The position numbers were made by a program, and so were the translations under genes. From Candidatus Omnitrophota bacterium (lineage in GTDB: Bacteria > Omnitrophota > Gorgyraeia > JABMRG01), in assembly GCA_013202935.1 (NCBI GenBank), contig JABMRG010000129.1:1-36563 (forward strand): DNA of 36,563 nt. The letters run 5' to 3'. The notes beneath the pieces were generated by a model. That model was given only the letters and a program-made list of their open reading frames with translations, was not told the DNA's origin and ran no database searches. This document shows positions 1 to 7,486 of the stretch, one piece after another; position 1 is the stretch's first letter, and the number at the start of each line of letters is the position of its first letter.

Positions 1-55
1 GCAAAAACAACTCGCCCTTCGGTCTTCGACCGATGGGCTCAGACATAGTTTTTGC
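1..55. repeat. Nested inverted repeat (hairpin)
   Basis: Outer arms GCAAAAAC (1-8) and GTTTTTGC (48-55) are perfectly complementary. Inside them lie GCCC/GGGC (14-17 and 35-38) and TCGGTC/GACCGA (19-24 and 28-33) around a TTC loop. No T-tract follows, so it is not a standard intrinsic terminator. It could be a REP-like palindrome or the end of a larger element cut by the window edge. Confidence 0.6.
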
Positions 56-164
56 TTCGCGCTAAGGCGCGCTCATTGACACTGCCTTGAAAAATGCTAA
101 AAAATGCTATGGCTGCTTTTTATATCACTGACACTGTAAACTAAGAAACTTAGACTAATGAATA

Positions 165-320
165 AAAAAGAAGGGGTAGCAATCATAGCAGGACCTCTTT
201 ATTTTTTGCGGCCATGGTTCGCCCATGTTAACATGTAGGCGAGAGCAAAAAATAAAACGGAGTAAAAATTCCACGGTGGGGAATTTTTACGTTCCTGCGA
301 GATTGCTACCCCCTCTTTTT
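165..320. repeat. Long multi-branched inverted repeat element
   Basis: The ends at 165-184 and 301-320 are complementary over 20 bp with one G-T type mismatch, and the stem continues inward through GCAGGA/TCCTGC. Enclosed are two separate arms. The first is 198-256, with perfect 12-bp arms at 198-209 and 245-256 and an inner stem at 219-242 built on the palindrome CATGTTAACATG. The second is 262-290, with perfect 11-bp arms at 262-272 and 280-290. The folded form is a cloverleaf-like three-way structure ending in a T-run. It encodes no protein. It may be a non-autonomous (MITE-like) element, a structured RNA, or a complex bidirectional terminator. No clear target-site duplication is visible. 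Confidence 0.7.
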
Positions 321-331
321 ACACTCATATA

Positions 332-360
332 TTTACAAATTTTACTATATATGGTAAACT
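332..360 (+). promoter_or_regulatory. Candidate promoter for the dehydrogenase gene
   Basis: TTTACA at 332-337 and TAAACT at 355-360 are 17 bp apart, with TGG just before the -10 box (extended -10 pattern). Transcription would begin almost at the ATG at 368, giving a leaderless message, or leave about 12 nt before the in-frame ATG at 380. The -10 box is only a 4/6 match, so this is tentative. Confidence 0.3.
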
Positions 361-367
361 TATCGAT

Positions 368-1411
368 ATGAAAGATAAGATGCGGGTGGCGATGTATTAT
401 AGCAATAGTGATGTGCGCATTGAAGAGGTGCCAATACCGGAGATTGAGCCAGGTGAGCTTCTTATACGTGTACATGCAAGCGGCATCTGTGGAAGCGATG
501 TGTTGGAGTGGTATCGTATTGACAAGGTGCCCCTGGTGCTTGGGCATGAGATAGCAGGCGAAATAGTAAAGGTTGGAAAAGGGCTTGAGGGCTTTAAAGT
601 AGGCGATAGGATCTCTGCGTCCCACCATGTGCCTTGCGAAGAGTGCCATTATTGTCTATCTGGGCATGAGACTACCTGTGAAACATTGCGCAAGACTAAA
701 TTCTACCCCGGAGGATTCTCTGAATATATCAGGTTGCCGGAGATTAACGTGCAAAAAGGCGTTTATCCCTTACCAGATAGTATCTCTTACGAAGAGGCAA
801 CATTTACCGAGCCATTAGCATGTGTCTTGCGTGGGCAAAGATTGGCAGAAATGCAAAAAGGAAAAACCGTTCTGGTCCTTGGTAGCGGCATCTCAGGCCT
901 TCTTCATGTGAAGTTGGCTCATGCCCTGGGGGCAAAACGAATTATAGCTACAGATATTAATGATTATCGACTCCAAAAAGCCAAAGAGTTTGGAGCTGAT
1001 GGTGCAATTCATGCCAAAGAGGACCTGCCTAATTGCCTGCATCGCATTAACGACGGAAAATTAGCAGACCTGGTAATCCTATGTACCGGTGCCAAAGCAG
1101 CTATATTGCAGGCGCTTAAATCGGTTGAACGCGGAGGAACGATTCTTTTCTTTGCTGCTTCCGATAAAGATGCTGCTATTTCACTAACAGTAAATGATGT
1201 TTTTTGGCGCAACGAAGTAACACTCACAAGCTCTTATGCTGCAACTCCCGGCGAGCATATAGAAGCATTAGGTCTTATTGCTAGTGGGAAAGTTGATGTG
1301 AAAGAGATGATTACGCATAGGTTGCCGCTGGCAGAAGCGCATATAGGTTTTAAGCTTGTAACTGAGACTGCGAATGAGTCTATTAAAGTAATTATTGAAC
1401 CACAAAAATAA
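368..1411 (+). CDS. Zinc-dependent medium-chain alcohol/polyol dehydrogenase
   Basis: A 347-residue protein of the medium-chain dehydrogenase/reductase superfamily (sorbitol or threonine dehydrogenase-like), expected to oxidise a secondary alcohol in the cytoplasm. Catalytic zinc ligands appear as Cys41 (GICGSD), His60-Glu61 (LGHE) and Glu148. The structural zinc site is Cys90, Cys93, Cys96 and Cys104 (C-x2-C-x2-C-x7-C). The Rossmann motif GSGISG is at 172-177, and an Asp at about 196 at the end of the second strand favours NAD over NADP. The substrate cannot be read from sequence. ATG 380 is an alternative start; neither start has a strong ribosome binding site. The LsrF-like gene follows 14 nt later with a good Shine-Dalgarno, so the two are probably co-transcribed and may act in one catabolic route. 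Confidence 0.9.
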   Translation: MKDKMRVAMYYSNSDVRIEEVPIPEIEPGELLIRVHASGICGSDVLEWYRIDKVPLVLGHEIAGEIVKVGKGLEGFKVGDRISASHHVPCEECHYCLSGHETTCETLRKTKFYPGGFSEYIRLPEINVQKGVYPLPDSISYEEATFTEPLACVLRGQRLAEMQKGKTVLVLGSGISGLLHVKLAHALGAKRIIATDINDYRLQKAKEFGADGAIHAKEDLPNCLHRINDGKLADLVILCTGAKAAILQALKSVERGGTILFFAASDKDAAISLTVNDVFWRNEVTLTSSYAATPGEHIEALGLIASGKVDVKEMITHRLPLAEAHIGFKLVTETANESIKVIIEPQK

Positions 1412-1425
1412 ACAAGGAGGAAGAT

Positions 1426-2217
1426 ATGGACTGGGGAATGAAAAATCGTTTAAGTCAGATAATAAAGCCTGATACAGGACGTACAGTGATGCTTGCTGTA
1501 GACCACGGATATTTTCTAGGCCCGACAAGTGGATTAGAGAATGCCAAGAAGACGGTAGAGCCGCTTCTTCCGTATGCTGATTCCCTTATGCTTACAAGAG
1601 GCCTATTGCGTACATCGGTAGATGAAGGAACTTCTGTGCCAATAGTCTTAAGGGTATCCGGTGGCAATAGTATATTAAATGACGATCTATCCAATGAGGA
1701 GATTACTACCTCTATAAAAGAGGCCATACGCCTCAATGTTGCAGCGGTAGCCCTCTCTATCTATGTCGGCTCCAAATATGAACATCAGACACTTATGGGG
1801 TTATCAAATCTTATCAACGAAGCCCAGGAGTATGGTATACCTGTATTGGCGGTTACAGCTGTTGGCAAGGAGATGGTTCGGGATGTGAGATATCTTAGTT
1901 TGGCATGCCGCATTGCTGCAGAGCTGGGCGCACAAGTAGTAAAGACCTATTATTGTGAAGACTTTGAGAAGGTTGTTAGCGCATCTCCTATACCTGTGGT
2001 TATTGCCGGTGGCAAAAAAATCCCAGAAAACGATGCATTAAAACTCGCCTTTAATGCGGTCAAAAGAGGGGCTGTTGGCGTAGATATGGGAAGAAATATA
2101 TTCCAATCAAAATATCCTGTAGCAATGATCAAGGCAGTACGTGCTATTGTGCATGATGGCATCTCAGCAGATAAGGCAGTCAAGATGTTGCGAGACCTTA
2201 CAAAAAAGAAAAAGTGA
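1426..2217 (+). CDS. LsrF/DhnA-family class I aldolase or thiolase
   Basis: 263 residues, colinear with E. coli LsrF (3-hydroxy-5-phosphonooxypentane-2,4-dione thiolase, autoinducer-2 degradation) from the DWGM motif onward, but lacking the roughly 30-residue LsrF N-terminal extension. Shared blocks include DHGYF, GSKYEHQ, GKEMVRD, VVKTYY, IAGGKK and GVDMGRNIFQS. His27 and Lys173 fall where, from memory of the family, LsrF has its catalytic His58 and Schiff-base Lys203. The fold is a TIM barrel. No other lsr gene is in the window and the upstream neighbour is an alcohol dehydrogenase, so the true substrate may be another phosphorylated keto compound. The related aldolases for fructose bisphosphate and for archaeal-type aromatic amino acid synthesis are alternatives. 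The ATG follows AAGGAGG at 7 nt spacing. Confidence 0.88.
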   Translation: MDWGMKNRLSQIIKPDTGRTVMLAVDHGYFLGPTSGLENAKKTVEPLLPYADSLMLTRGLLRTSVDEGTSVPIVLRVSGGNSILNDDLSNEEITTSIKEAIRLNVAAVALSIYVGSKYEHQTLMGLSNLINEAQEYGIPVLAVTAVGKEMVRDVRYLSLACRIAAELGAQVVKTYYCEDFEKVVSASPIPVVIAGGKKIPENDALKLAFNAVKRGAVGVDMGRNIFQSKYPVAMIKAVRAIVHDGISADKAVKMLRDLTKKKK

Positions 2218-2244
2218 TATGGGCGAGTCACTATTAGTATTATA

Positions 2245-2273
2245 TTGACAATAAGAATAAAAAAATGTATATT
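2245..2273 (+). promoter_or_regulatory. Sigma-70-type promoter opening the hisG run
   Basis: TTGACA at 2245-2250 is a perfect -35 box, 17 bp before TATATT at 2268-2273 (5/6). It lies in the only sizeable gap between the LsrF-like gene and the small ORF at 2297, and predicts a start near 2280. It probably drives the 52-residue protein, hisG and genes beyond. Confidence 0.6.
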
Positions 2274-2296
2274 ATAGAAGCAATTTTGTCAATAAT

Positions 2297-2455
2297 ATGG
2301 ATAAAAACTCTTCCAAAGCCCCAAAAATAAGAAAACGTTGGAGCATCAACCCTAAGACGAGGGTCAAGGATAGCAAGAAGATATATAAGAGACAAAAACG
2401 AAAAAAAGAAATAAAAGAGATAGCAGAAGAGGTTAAAAATGGCAAAAATACTTAA
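2297..2455 (+). CDS. Small basic protein (52 aa), possibly ribosome- or RNA-associated
   Basis: An uncatalogued short frame of 52 residues that starts at ATG 2297 and stops inside hisG, overlapping it by 17 nt. It is very rich in Lys and Arg, with a core [19 protein letters not shown] followed by a charged, probably helical tail ([10 protein letters not shown]). The composition and a conserved-looking aromatic/INP motif resemble small nucleic-acid or ribosome-binding proteins. I do not recognise a named family with certainty. Supporting points are the strong promoter about 20 nt upstream and translational-coupling geometry with hisG. Against it, no good Shine-Dalgarno precedes the ATG. Confidence 0.6.
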   Translation: MDKNSSKAPKIRKRWSINPKTRVKDSKKIYKRQKRKKEIKEIAEEVKNGKNT

Positions 2456-3317
2456 GATAGGCCTTCCAAAGGGAAGCCTGCAAGAGGCGACGTTCAGGAT
2501 ACTGAAAAAGGCAGGTTTTAATGTAAACGTAGGCAGCAGGTCCTATTTTCCTTCTATTGATGACGCAGAACTTGATCCTGTACTTATACGTGCGCAGGAG
2601 ATGTCAAGATATGTTGAGGATGGAGCTTTAGACTGTGGCATCACAGGCGAAGATTGGATAAGGGAGAATAACTCTGATATAAAATACGTAGAGGAATTGG
2701 AGTATGCAAAACAGAGCCTGAAAAAAGTGCGATGGGTTATAGCAGCACCTGAGGGATCAAAGATTCGTTCAACAAAAGACCTTAAGGGTAAACGCATTGC
2801 CACTGAACTCGTAGGTGTTACAAAGGCATTCTTGAGAAAGAATAAAGTAAAGGCCGACGTTGAATTTAGCTGGGGAGCTACAGAGGTAAAGGTAGCGGCA
2901 GGCCTGGTAGATGCTATAGTTGAGATTACCGAGACAGGCTCAAGCCTACGCGCAAATAAGTTACGTATTGTAGATACAGTATGTTACTCGACTACAAAAC
3001 TGATAGCGAACAAAAAGGCATGGAAGGATAAGTGGAAGAGAGCAAAGATGGAAGCATTATCGATGCTGCTTAAGGGTGCTATTCTCGCAGAGTCTAAAGT
3101 GGGGCTTAAGATGAATGTCTCAAAAGCCAATCTAAAGCGTATTCTTTCACTTCTGCCTGCCATGAAAAAGCCTACCATCTCTACCCTTGCAGATAAGGGT
3201 TGGCTTGATATAGATACTATTATCGATGAAGAAGAGGTAAAGAGGCTAATACCTGCATTAAAACGTGCAGGTGCGCAGGGGATTATTGAGTATCCATTGA
3301 ACAAAGCGATTTATTAA
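2439..3317 (+). CDS. hisG: ATP phosphoribosyltransferase, long form
   Basis: Catalyses the first step of histidine synthesis, joining ATP and PRPP to give phosphoribosyl-ATP. The start is the canonical [18 protein letters not shown] and the PRPP-binding segment [14 protein letters not shown] (about residues 162-175) are present. At 292 residues it is the long form: the C-terminal 75 or so residues form the ACT-like domain used for histidine feedback inhibition, so no HisZ partner is needed. No other his gene is nearby. It sits between two tiny basic genes, an arrangement that may link it to growth-related transcription rather than to a his operon. The PRPP it consumes is made by Prs, encoded at 13416 in this window. 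Confidence 0.95.
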   Translation: MAKILKIGLPKGSLQEATFRILKKAGFNVNVGSRSYFPSIDDAELDPVLIRAQEMSRYVEDGALDCGITGEDWIRENNSDIKYVEELEYAKQSLKKVRWVIAAPEGSKIRSTKDLKGKRIATELVGVTKAFLRKNKVKADVEFSWGATEVKVAAGLVDAIVEITETGSSLRANKLRIVDTVCYSTTKLIANKKAWKDKWKRAKMEALSMLLKGAILAESKVGLKMNVSKANLKRILSLLPAMKKPTISTLADKGWLDIDTIIDEEEVKRLIPALKRAGAQGIIEYPLNKAIY

Positions 3318-3334
3318 AACAAGGAGTAGTATAT

Positions 3335-3430
3335 ATGCCGTGTGGTAAAAAGAAAAAACGCAAAAAGATGGCAAAGCACAAAAGAAACAAGAGGCTGAGA
3401 AAATCAAGGCATAAGAAGAGAAAATCTTAA
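3335..3430 (+). CDS. bS22/mS38-like (AURKAIP1/COX24-domain) tiny ribosomal protein
   Basis: A 31-residue, extremely basic peptide starting at ATG 3335, with AAGGAG about 9 nt upstream. The segment KKMAKHKRNKRLRKSRHKKR matches the pattern of the AURKAIP1/COX24 domain and of mycobacterial bS22 (a KRMAKKKHRKLLRKTRHQRR-type sequence). Those proteins are small-subunit ribosomal proteins buried near the decoding centre. By that analogy it is a cytoplasmic 30S component. It lies 17 nt after hisG and immediately before the TPR gene, so it is in the same transcript. Its shortness makes homology statistics weak, but the match in order and spacing of basic residues is good. Confidence 0.72.
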   Translation: MPCGKKKKRKKMAKHKRNKRLRKSRHKKRKS

Positions 3431-3434
3431 TTTG

Positions 3435-5018
3435 ATGTTGAGAAAGTCGATACTTGCTAAGGGTTCTTTACTGGTTCTATCTTTTGGTTTACATTTTATC
3501 AGTATAAACACATCCGAAGCAGAAACATTATATCAGACAAACAAGGAAAATCCAGAGCATGGTTCTATATTCACATTTTTACGAAAGATATGGAATCCGC
3601 GTGATTTCTTTTTAGGTTACGAGCAAAGTCCAAAATTAGAAAAAGCCAAAAGCATATACACCCATTATCTTATGGGTGTTATTTTTGAGAATCAGGCACA
3701 ATACAGAGAAGCGGCATACGAGTTCCAGAAGGCTCAAAGGTATCTGCCTGATTCAGAGAAGTTGTACCTTAAACGCGCTTCTGTCCACATAAGGCTTAAT
3801 GAGTATGATGAAGCAGAAGAGCATATAAGCCGTGTCCTTGAGCTTAATCCTGACAGCTTGAACGCACATTTTTTATTGGCGATTCTTTATTTAGATAAAA
3901 AAGATATAAATAAAGCAACCGAGCAATATGAGAAGATAATAGAGCAAGAACCCGGCAACATACTCGCACTTTCCTCCCTGGCTGACATACATGTATTTGA
4001 AGATAACCTGAATGAAGCCACAAAGGTATATGAGAAATTATTAGAGGAGAACGAGTTTTCACCATATCTGTATTTTAATCTTGGTCTTTTATATTTAAAG
4101 CTGAATAAAGGTAAAGAGGCAGAAGGCAATTTTAAGAAAGCCCTTGAATTACGCCCTGATTATCTGGAACCGCTGATATCTTTAGGTGTTCTATTTGAGC
4201 TAAAAGAAGATTATAAGGGCGCCTTAAGCTTTTATAAGAAGGCTCTGGAGATAGCCCCTGATAATATATCTTTAAGCCTTAGGCTCGCAAGGCTCTATTA
4301 TAGAAGCAAGGATTATGGGAAGGCTGTTTTAGAATACAAGGGTATCCTGGATAGGAACCCAGAGGCAGACGAAGCATACTTGGGCCTTGCGGAGATCTAT
4401 ATTGACAAGAAGGAGGCTAAAGAGGCGCTCTCTATTTTAAATAAGTCATTAGAACATAATGACAAGAGGCCATATACTTTTTTACTCTTAGGGATTATAC
4501 AGTTAGAAAATAAAGAATATTCAGAGGCTGCTCGTTATTTTAAAAGGTCCGTTGAACTTAATCCGGAATATGAGATAGGCTATTTTTATCTCGGCTCTTC
4601 CCATGAACGTATGGGTAAAAGAAAAGAGGCAAAGGAGTATTTGAAAAGAGCCATAGAACTGAACCCGGAGGATGCTGAAGCACTTAATTATCTTGGGTAT
4701 ATGCATGCCGAAGATAATGAAAATCTGAATGAAGCCATAGACCTTATAGAACGCGCCCTAAAGATAAAACCAAAAAACGGCGCGTTTATAGACAGTTTAG
4801 GCTGGGCTTATTATAAAAAAGGTGAACTGGAAAAAGCAGAAGGCCTTATAAAGGAAGCTGTCAAACTGTATGGAGATGACGCTGTCTTATATGACCACCT
4901 CGGAGATATATACTACGGAAGAGGCAAGAGTAGAGAAGCAAGACAGGCATGGAAAAAATCTTTAGAGCTTGACCCCAAAGACAAAAGCGTAAAGGAGAAA
5001 CTAAGGACAAAAAGATGA
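3435..5018 (+). CDS. Exported tetratricopeptide-repeat protein
   Basis: About 527 residues from ATG 3435 (TTG 3432 is directly upstream in frame). Residues 1-28 form a Sec signal peptide with a hydrophobic LLVLSFGLHFISI core and a likely cut after SEA; there is no lipobox, so the mature protein should be periplasmic. After a short linker, about 13 consecutive TPR units run from residue 70 to the end. Several have the consensus pattern (YxNLGxLYxxxGxxxEAxxxYxxAL). The last three units (ALNYLGY, IDSLGWAYYK, YDHLGDIYY) follow the pattern of TPR proteins common in diderm bacteria, often encoded near ispE. Such proteins scaffold envelope complexes; no partner can be named. The stop overlaps the transketolase start by 4 nt (ATGA), indicating coupling. 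Confidence 0.88.
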   Translation: MLRKSILAKGSLLVLSFGLHFISINTSEAETLYQTNKENPEHGSIFTFLRKIWNPRDFFLGYEQSPKLEKAKSIYTHYLMGVIFENQAQYREAAYEFQKAQRYLPDSEKLYLKRASVHIRLNEYDEAEEHISRVLELNPDSLNAHFLLAILYLDKKDINKATEQYEKIIEQEPGNILALSSLADIHVFEDNLNEATKVYEKLLEENEFSPYLYFNLGLLYLKLNKGKEAEGNFKKALELRPDYLEPLISLGVLFELKEDYKGALSFYKKALEIAPDNISLSLRLARLYYRSKDYGKAVLEYKGILDRNPEADEAYLGLAEIYIDKKEAKEALSILNKSLEHNDKRPYTFLLLGIIQLENKEYSEAARYFKRSVELNPEYEIGYFYLGSSHERMGKRKEAKEYLKRAIELNPEDAEALNYLGYMHAEDNENLNEAIDLIERALKIKPKNGAFIDSLGWAYYKKGELEKAEGLIKEAVKLYGDDAVLYDHLGDIYYGRGKSREARQAWKKSLELDPKDKSVKEKLRTKR

Positions 5019-5830
5019 AAAGACCAGATTTGAAAAAACTTGAGGAACAAGCAAAAGATTTAAGACGAGATATTCTTAATATGCTAGCAGAGGCAGGCGG
5101 CGGACACACAGGCAGTTCACTCTCCTGTGTCGAGATTATATTTACGCTCTATGCCTATACGTTAAGATATGATGCAAAAAGACCTGACTGGGATAATAGA
5201 GATAGGTTTGTCTTGAGCAAAGGCCATGGATGCCCGGCGCTATATGCGGTATTGGCACATTTCGGATTTTTCCCAAAGGAAAAACTTAAGACATTAAGAA
5301 AATTAGGTTCTCTATTGCAAGGACACCCCCAGCTGGGGTTACCAGGATTAGAGGCATCAACTGGCTCTTTAGGCCAAGGGCTTTCTATAGCAAATGGCAT
5401 GGCACTTTCTGCTAAGCTGGATAAGAAAGATACCAGGGTATATTGCATGCTAGGTGATGGCGAGGTAAACGAAGGCCAGGTATGGGAAGCGGCTATGACA
5501 GCTGCCCATTATAAGCTGGACAATTTGTGTGCAATTATAGATTTTAACAAGTTGCAGATAGATGGTTTCTTGTGCGATGTAAAGGGGCTGGAACCTTTAA
5601 AGGATAAATGGCACTCATTTGGCTTCCATAGCATTGAGATAGATGGCCATGATTTTAATCAGATTATGGATGCCTTGGATGAGGCATCCGGGGTAAAAGA
5701 AAAACCTACCCTTATATTAGCGCATACAACCAAAGGCAAAGGCATATCTTTTATAGAGAACAAAGCAGAATGGCACGGTATAGCTCCCAAGCCCGACGAG
5801 CTAACCAGGGCCTTAAAAGAACTAGAGTAG
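5015..5830 (+). CDS. tktN: Transketolase, N-terminal (TPP-binding) subunit
   Basis: 271 residues matching the thiamine-diphosphate-binding half of transketolase. Visible motifs are GHTGSSLS, SKGHGCPALYAVLA, GHPQ, STGSLGQGLSIANG and the TPP/Mg signature GDGEVNEGQVWEA ending at DFNKLQIDG. Together with the C-terminal subunit at 8334 it would transfer two-carbon ketol units between pentose phosphates. Split transketolases are usual in archaea and many bacteria, but the two halves normally adjoin. Here a protease gene and a lipoprotein gene lie between them. The gene starts inside the end of the TPR gene and ends 23 nt before the FtsH-like gene. Confidence 0.93.
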   Translation: MKRPDLKKLEEQAKDLRRDILNMLAEAGGGHTGSSLSCVEIIFTLYAYTLRYDAKRPDWDNRDRFVLSKGHGCPALYAVLAHFGFFPKEKLKTLRKLGSLLQGHPQLGLPGLEASTGSLGQGLSIANGMALSAKLDKKDTRVYCMLGDGEVNEGQVWEAAMTAAHYKLDNLCAIIDFNKLQIDGFLCDVKGLEPLKDKWHSFGFHSIEIDGHDFNQIMDALDEASGVKEKPTLILAHTTKGKGISFIENKAEWHGIAPKPDELTRALKELE

Positions 5831-5853
5831 TAGACATAACACGAGGTGAAAAA

Positions 5854-7485
5854 ATGAGACTACATAAAAGAATCAAGATGTTTTTCGTTGATCATTGGGT
5901 TAAGGTGCTTATTATAACTGCGGTAATAAGTCTAGTAATAGCTGCCGTTTATGGGTTAGCAAGCCTTGAGTCTTTTTACAGGCATATGACGCTTGCGCAG
6001 ATGCCCATTACACTCCTTTTAGGGGCAGTGCATGCGCTAATGTTTGTCTATCTCTACATGACAGTATTTAGAGGTGGATTTGCAAAGATGGGGAAGAACC
6101 TTGTCAAAAGTGAGAAGGTAGCTGTTACTTTTAACGATGTAATAGGTATAGACGAGGCAAAAGAGGAGGCATGGGAGGTCGTAGAGCTTATAAAAGACAG
6201 GCGCCGGCTGCAGCAGATAGGCGGCAAGATCGTAAGGGGTATTCTTATGACGGGGCCCCCTGGCTGCGGAAAGACCTATCTTGCAAAGGCCATGGCAACA
6301 GAATCAGGCATACCGTTTATATCGATGTCTGCGAGTGAATTTGCAGAGATATTTGTTGGTGTAGGCGCAAGCAGGATGAGAAAATTATTTAAACAGGCAA
6401 GACGCTTAGCAGAAGCACACGGCGGGTGTATAGTATTTATTGACGAACTCGATGCTATCGGAACAGGCCGCTCTTATAGCTATCTTGGTGGAGGCCAGGA
6501 GAAGAATACTACCCAGAACCAGCTCCTTGTTGAGATGGATGGCTTAAAAGACAAGCAAGAAAACGTGATAATTATCGCAGCAACCAACGCCCCTGAAGAT
6601 GCACTCGATACAGCTCTTCAGCGCCCAGGCAGGTTTGACAGAAAGGTATATATAGATAAGCCAAACCTTGAAGGCAGGGAGAAGCTGTTTAAATATTATT
6701 TAAGCAAGGTAAGGCATGATAAGGAGCTAGATGTTGCGAGATTGGCAAGACAGGCAGTATACAAAACCCCTGCTGATATAATGAACATTGTAAAGGAATC
6801 AGCTCTGATAGCTACAAGAAACAAGCGGGATATTGTGACATATAAAGATATGTCGGAGGCTATGGATAGAATAGATTGGGGCGTTAAGCACAAAAAATAT
6901 ATGACACCGAAAGAAAAAGAGGCAACTGCTTATCATGAGGCAGGCCATGCTATAACACTATACCTACTGCATCCTACAGATGATGTATTTAAGATATCAC
7001 TCATATCTCGCAAGGGATACCTTGGCGTAGTTATGCATCAGCCAAGAGAAGAGCTACATTGCCATAATAAAGAAAAATATATAGCGGATATAAAGGTAAG
7101 TCTATCTGGATACGCTGCAGAAAAAATAAAGTATGGTACTACTACTGATGGCGTGAGTCAAGATTTCAGAAATTCATTGAATAAAGCCCATAATATGGTT
7201 TGGACTTTTGGTATGGGAGAAAGTGGTATGGTTGGTGATTATTCTTTATATGGAGCAAGCCCTACGACACCTCCGGTATTTCAATTATCAGATAGCGTAA
7301 AAGAAAAACTAAATAATGAGACACAAATCATAATGCAGGAGTGTCTTAAGGATGCAGATGAGCTACTTAAAAAAGAATGGAATATTGTAGAAAGAATTGT
7401 AAAAGAGCTTCTTGAAAAAGAAGAACTCGAGTTTGATGATATAGAAGCTATATTTAAAGAGTTTGGAAAAAGCAAAGCTAAATAG
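5854..7485 (+). CDS. Divergent FtsH-family membrane AAA protease
   Basis: 543 residues from ATG 5854, which has GAGGTG 5 nt upstream; the frame stays open further up into tktN but that extension lacks a start signal. Two membrane helices (about 17-37 and 51-72) are separated by only about 14 residues, so the periplasmic domain of classical FtsH is missing. The AAA module has Walker A GPPGCGKT (134-141), pore motif FVGVGA, Walker B VFIDELD (194-200) and arginine-finger segment RPGRFDR (257-263). The M41 peptidase has HEAGH (361-365) and a probable third zinc ligand Asp437 (GVSQD). All catalytic residues are therefore present. It should degrade membrane or short-lived cytosolic proteins, but is probably a second, specialised FtsH. 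The next gene, an unknown lipoprotein, starts 1 nt after its stop. Confidence 0.9.
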   Translation: MRLHKRIKMFFVDHWVKVLIITAVISLVIAAVYGLASLESFYRHMTLAQMPITLLLGAVHALMFVYLYMTVFRGGFAKMGKNLVKSEKVAVTFNDVIGIDEAKEEAWEVVELIKDRRRLQQIGGKIVRGILMTGPPGCGKTYLAKAMATESGIPFISMSASEFAEIFVGVGASRMRKLFKQARRLAEAHGGCIVFIDELDAIGTGRSYSYLGGGQEKNTTQNQLLVEMDGLKDKQENVIIIAATNAPEDALDTALQRPGRFDRKVYIDKPNLEGREKLFKYYLSKVRHDKELDVARLARQAVYKTPADIMNIVKESALIATRNKRDIVTYKDMSEAMDRIDWGVKHKKYMTPKEKEATAYHEAGHAITLYLLHPTDDVFKISLISRKGYLGVVMHQPREELHCHNKEKYIADIKVSLSGYAAEKIKYGTTTDGVSQDFRNSLNKAHNMVWTFGMGESGMVGDYSLYGASPTTPPVFQLSDSVKEKLNNETQIIMQECLKDADELLKKEWNIVERIVKELLEKEELEFDDIEAIFKEFGKSKAK

Positions 7486-7486
7486 A

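Larger units (their letters stand above)
1..367. other. Gene-free palindrome-rich leader region
   Basis: I see no convincing coding region here. The stretch holds a nested hairpin at 1-55 (8-bp outer arms GCAAAAAC/GTTTTTGC around an inner stem at 14-38), a small GC hairpin at 58-71, two copies of TGACACTG and of AAAAATGCT between about 75 and 135, and the large multi-stem inverted repeat at 165-320 listed separately. A minus-strand open frame at 287-649 runs antisense into the dehydrogenase gene and has no recognisable product. The region most likely works as a spacer, terminator or regulatory DNA, or is the residue of a mobile element. Confidence 0.7.

Noticed and set aside
287..649. Minus-strand open frame of 120 residues at the left end
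   Set aside because: It runs antisense through the dehydrogenase start and the palindromic element, has no recognisable domain and no ribosome site.
3432..3434. TTG as start of the TPR protein
   Set aside because: ATG follows directly in frame and leaves the signal peptide unchanged, so the ATG at 3435 is simpler.
5770..5853. Upstream extension of the FtsH-like frame into tktN
   Set aside because: It adds 28 residues unlike any FtsH, overlaps tktN by 61 nt, and lacks a ribosome site; ATG 5854 has GAGGTG.
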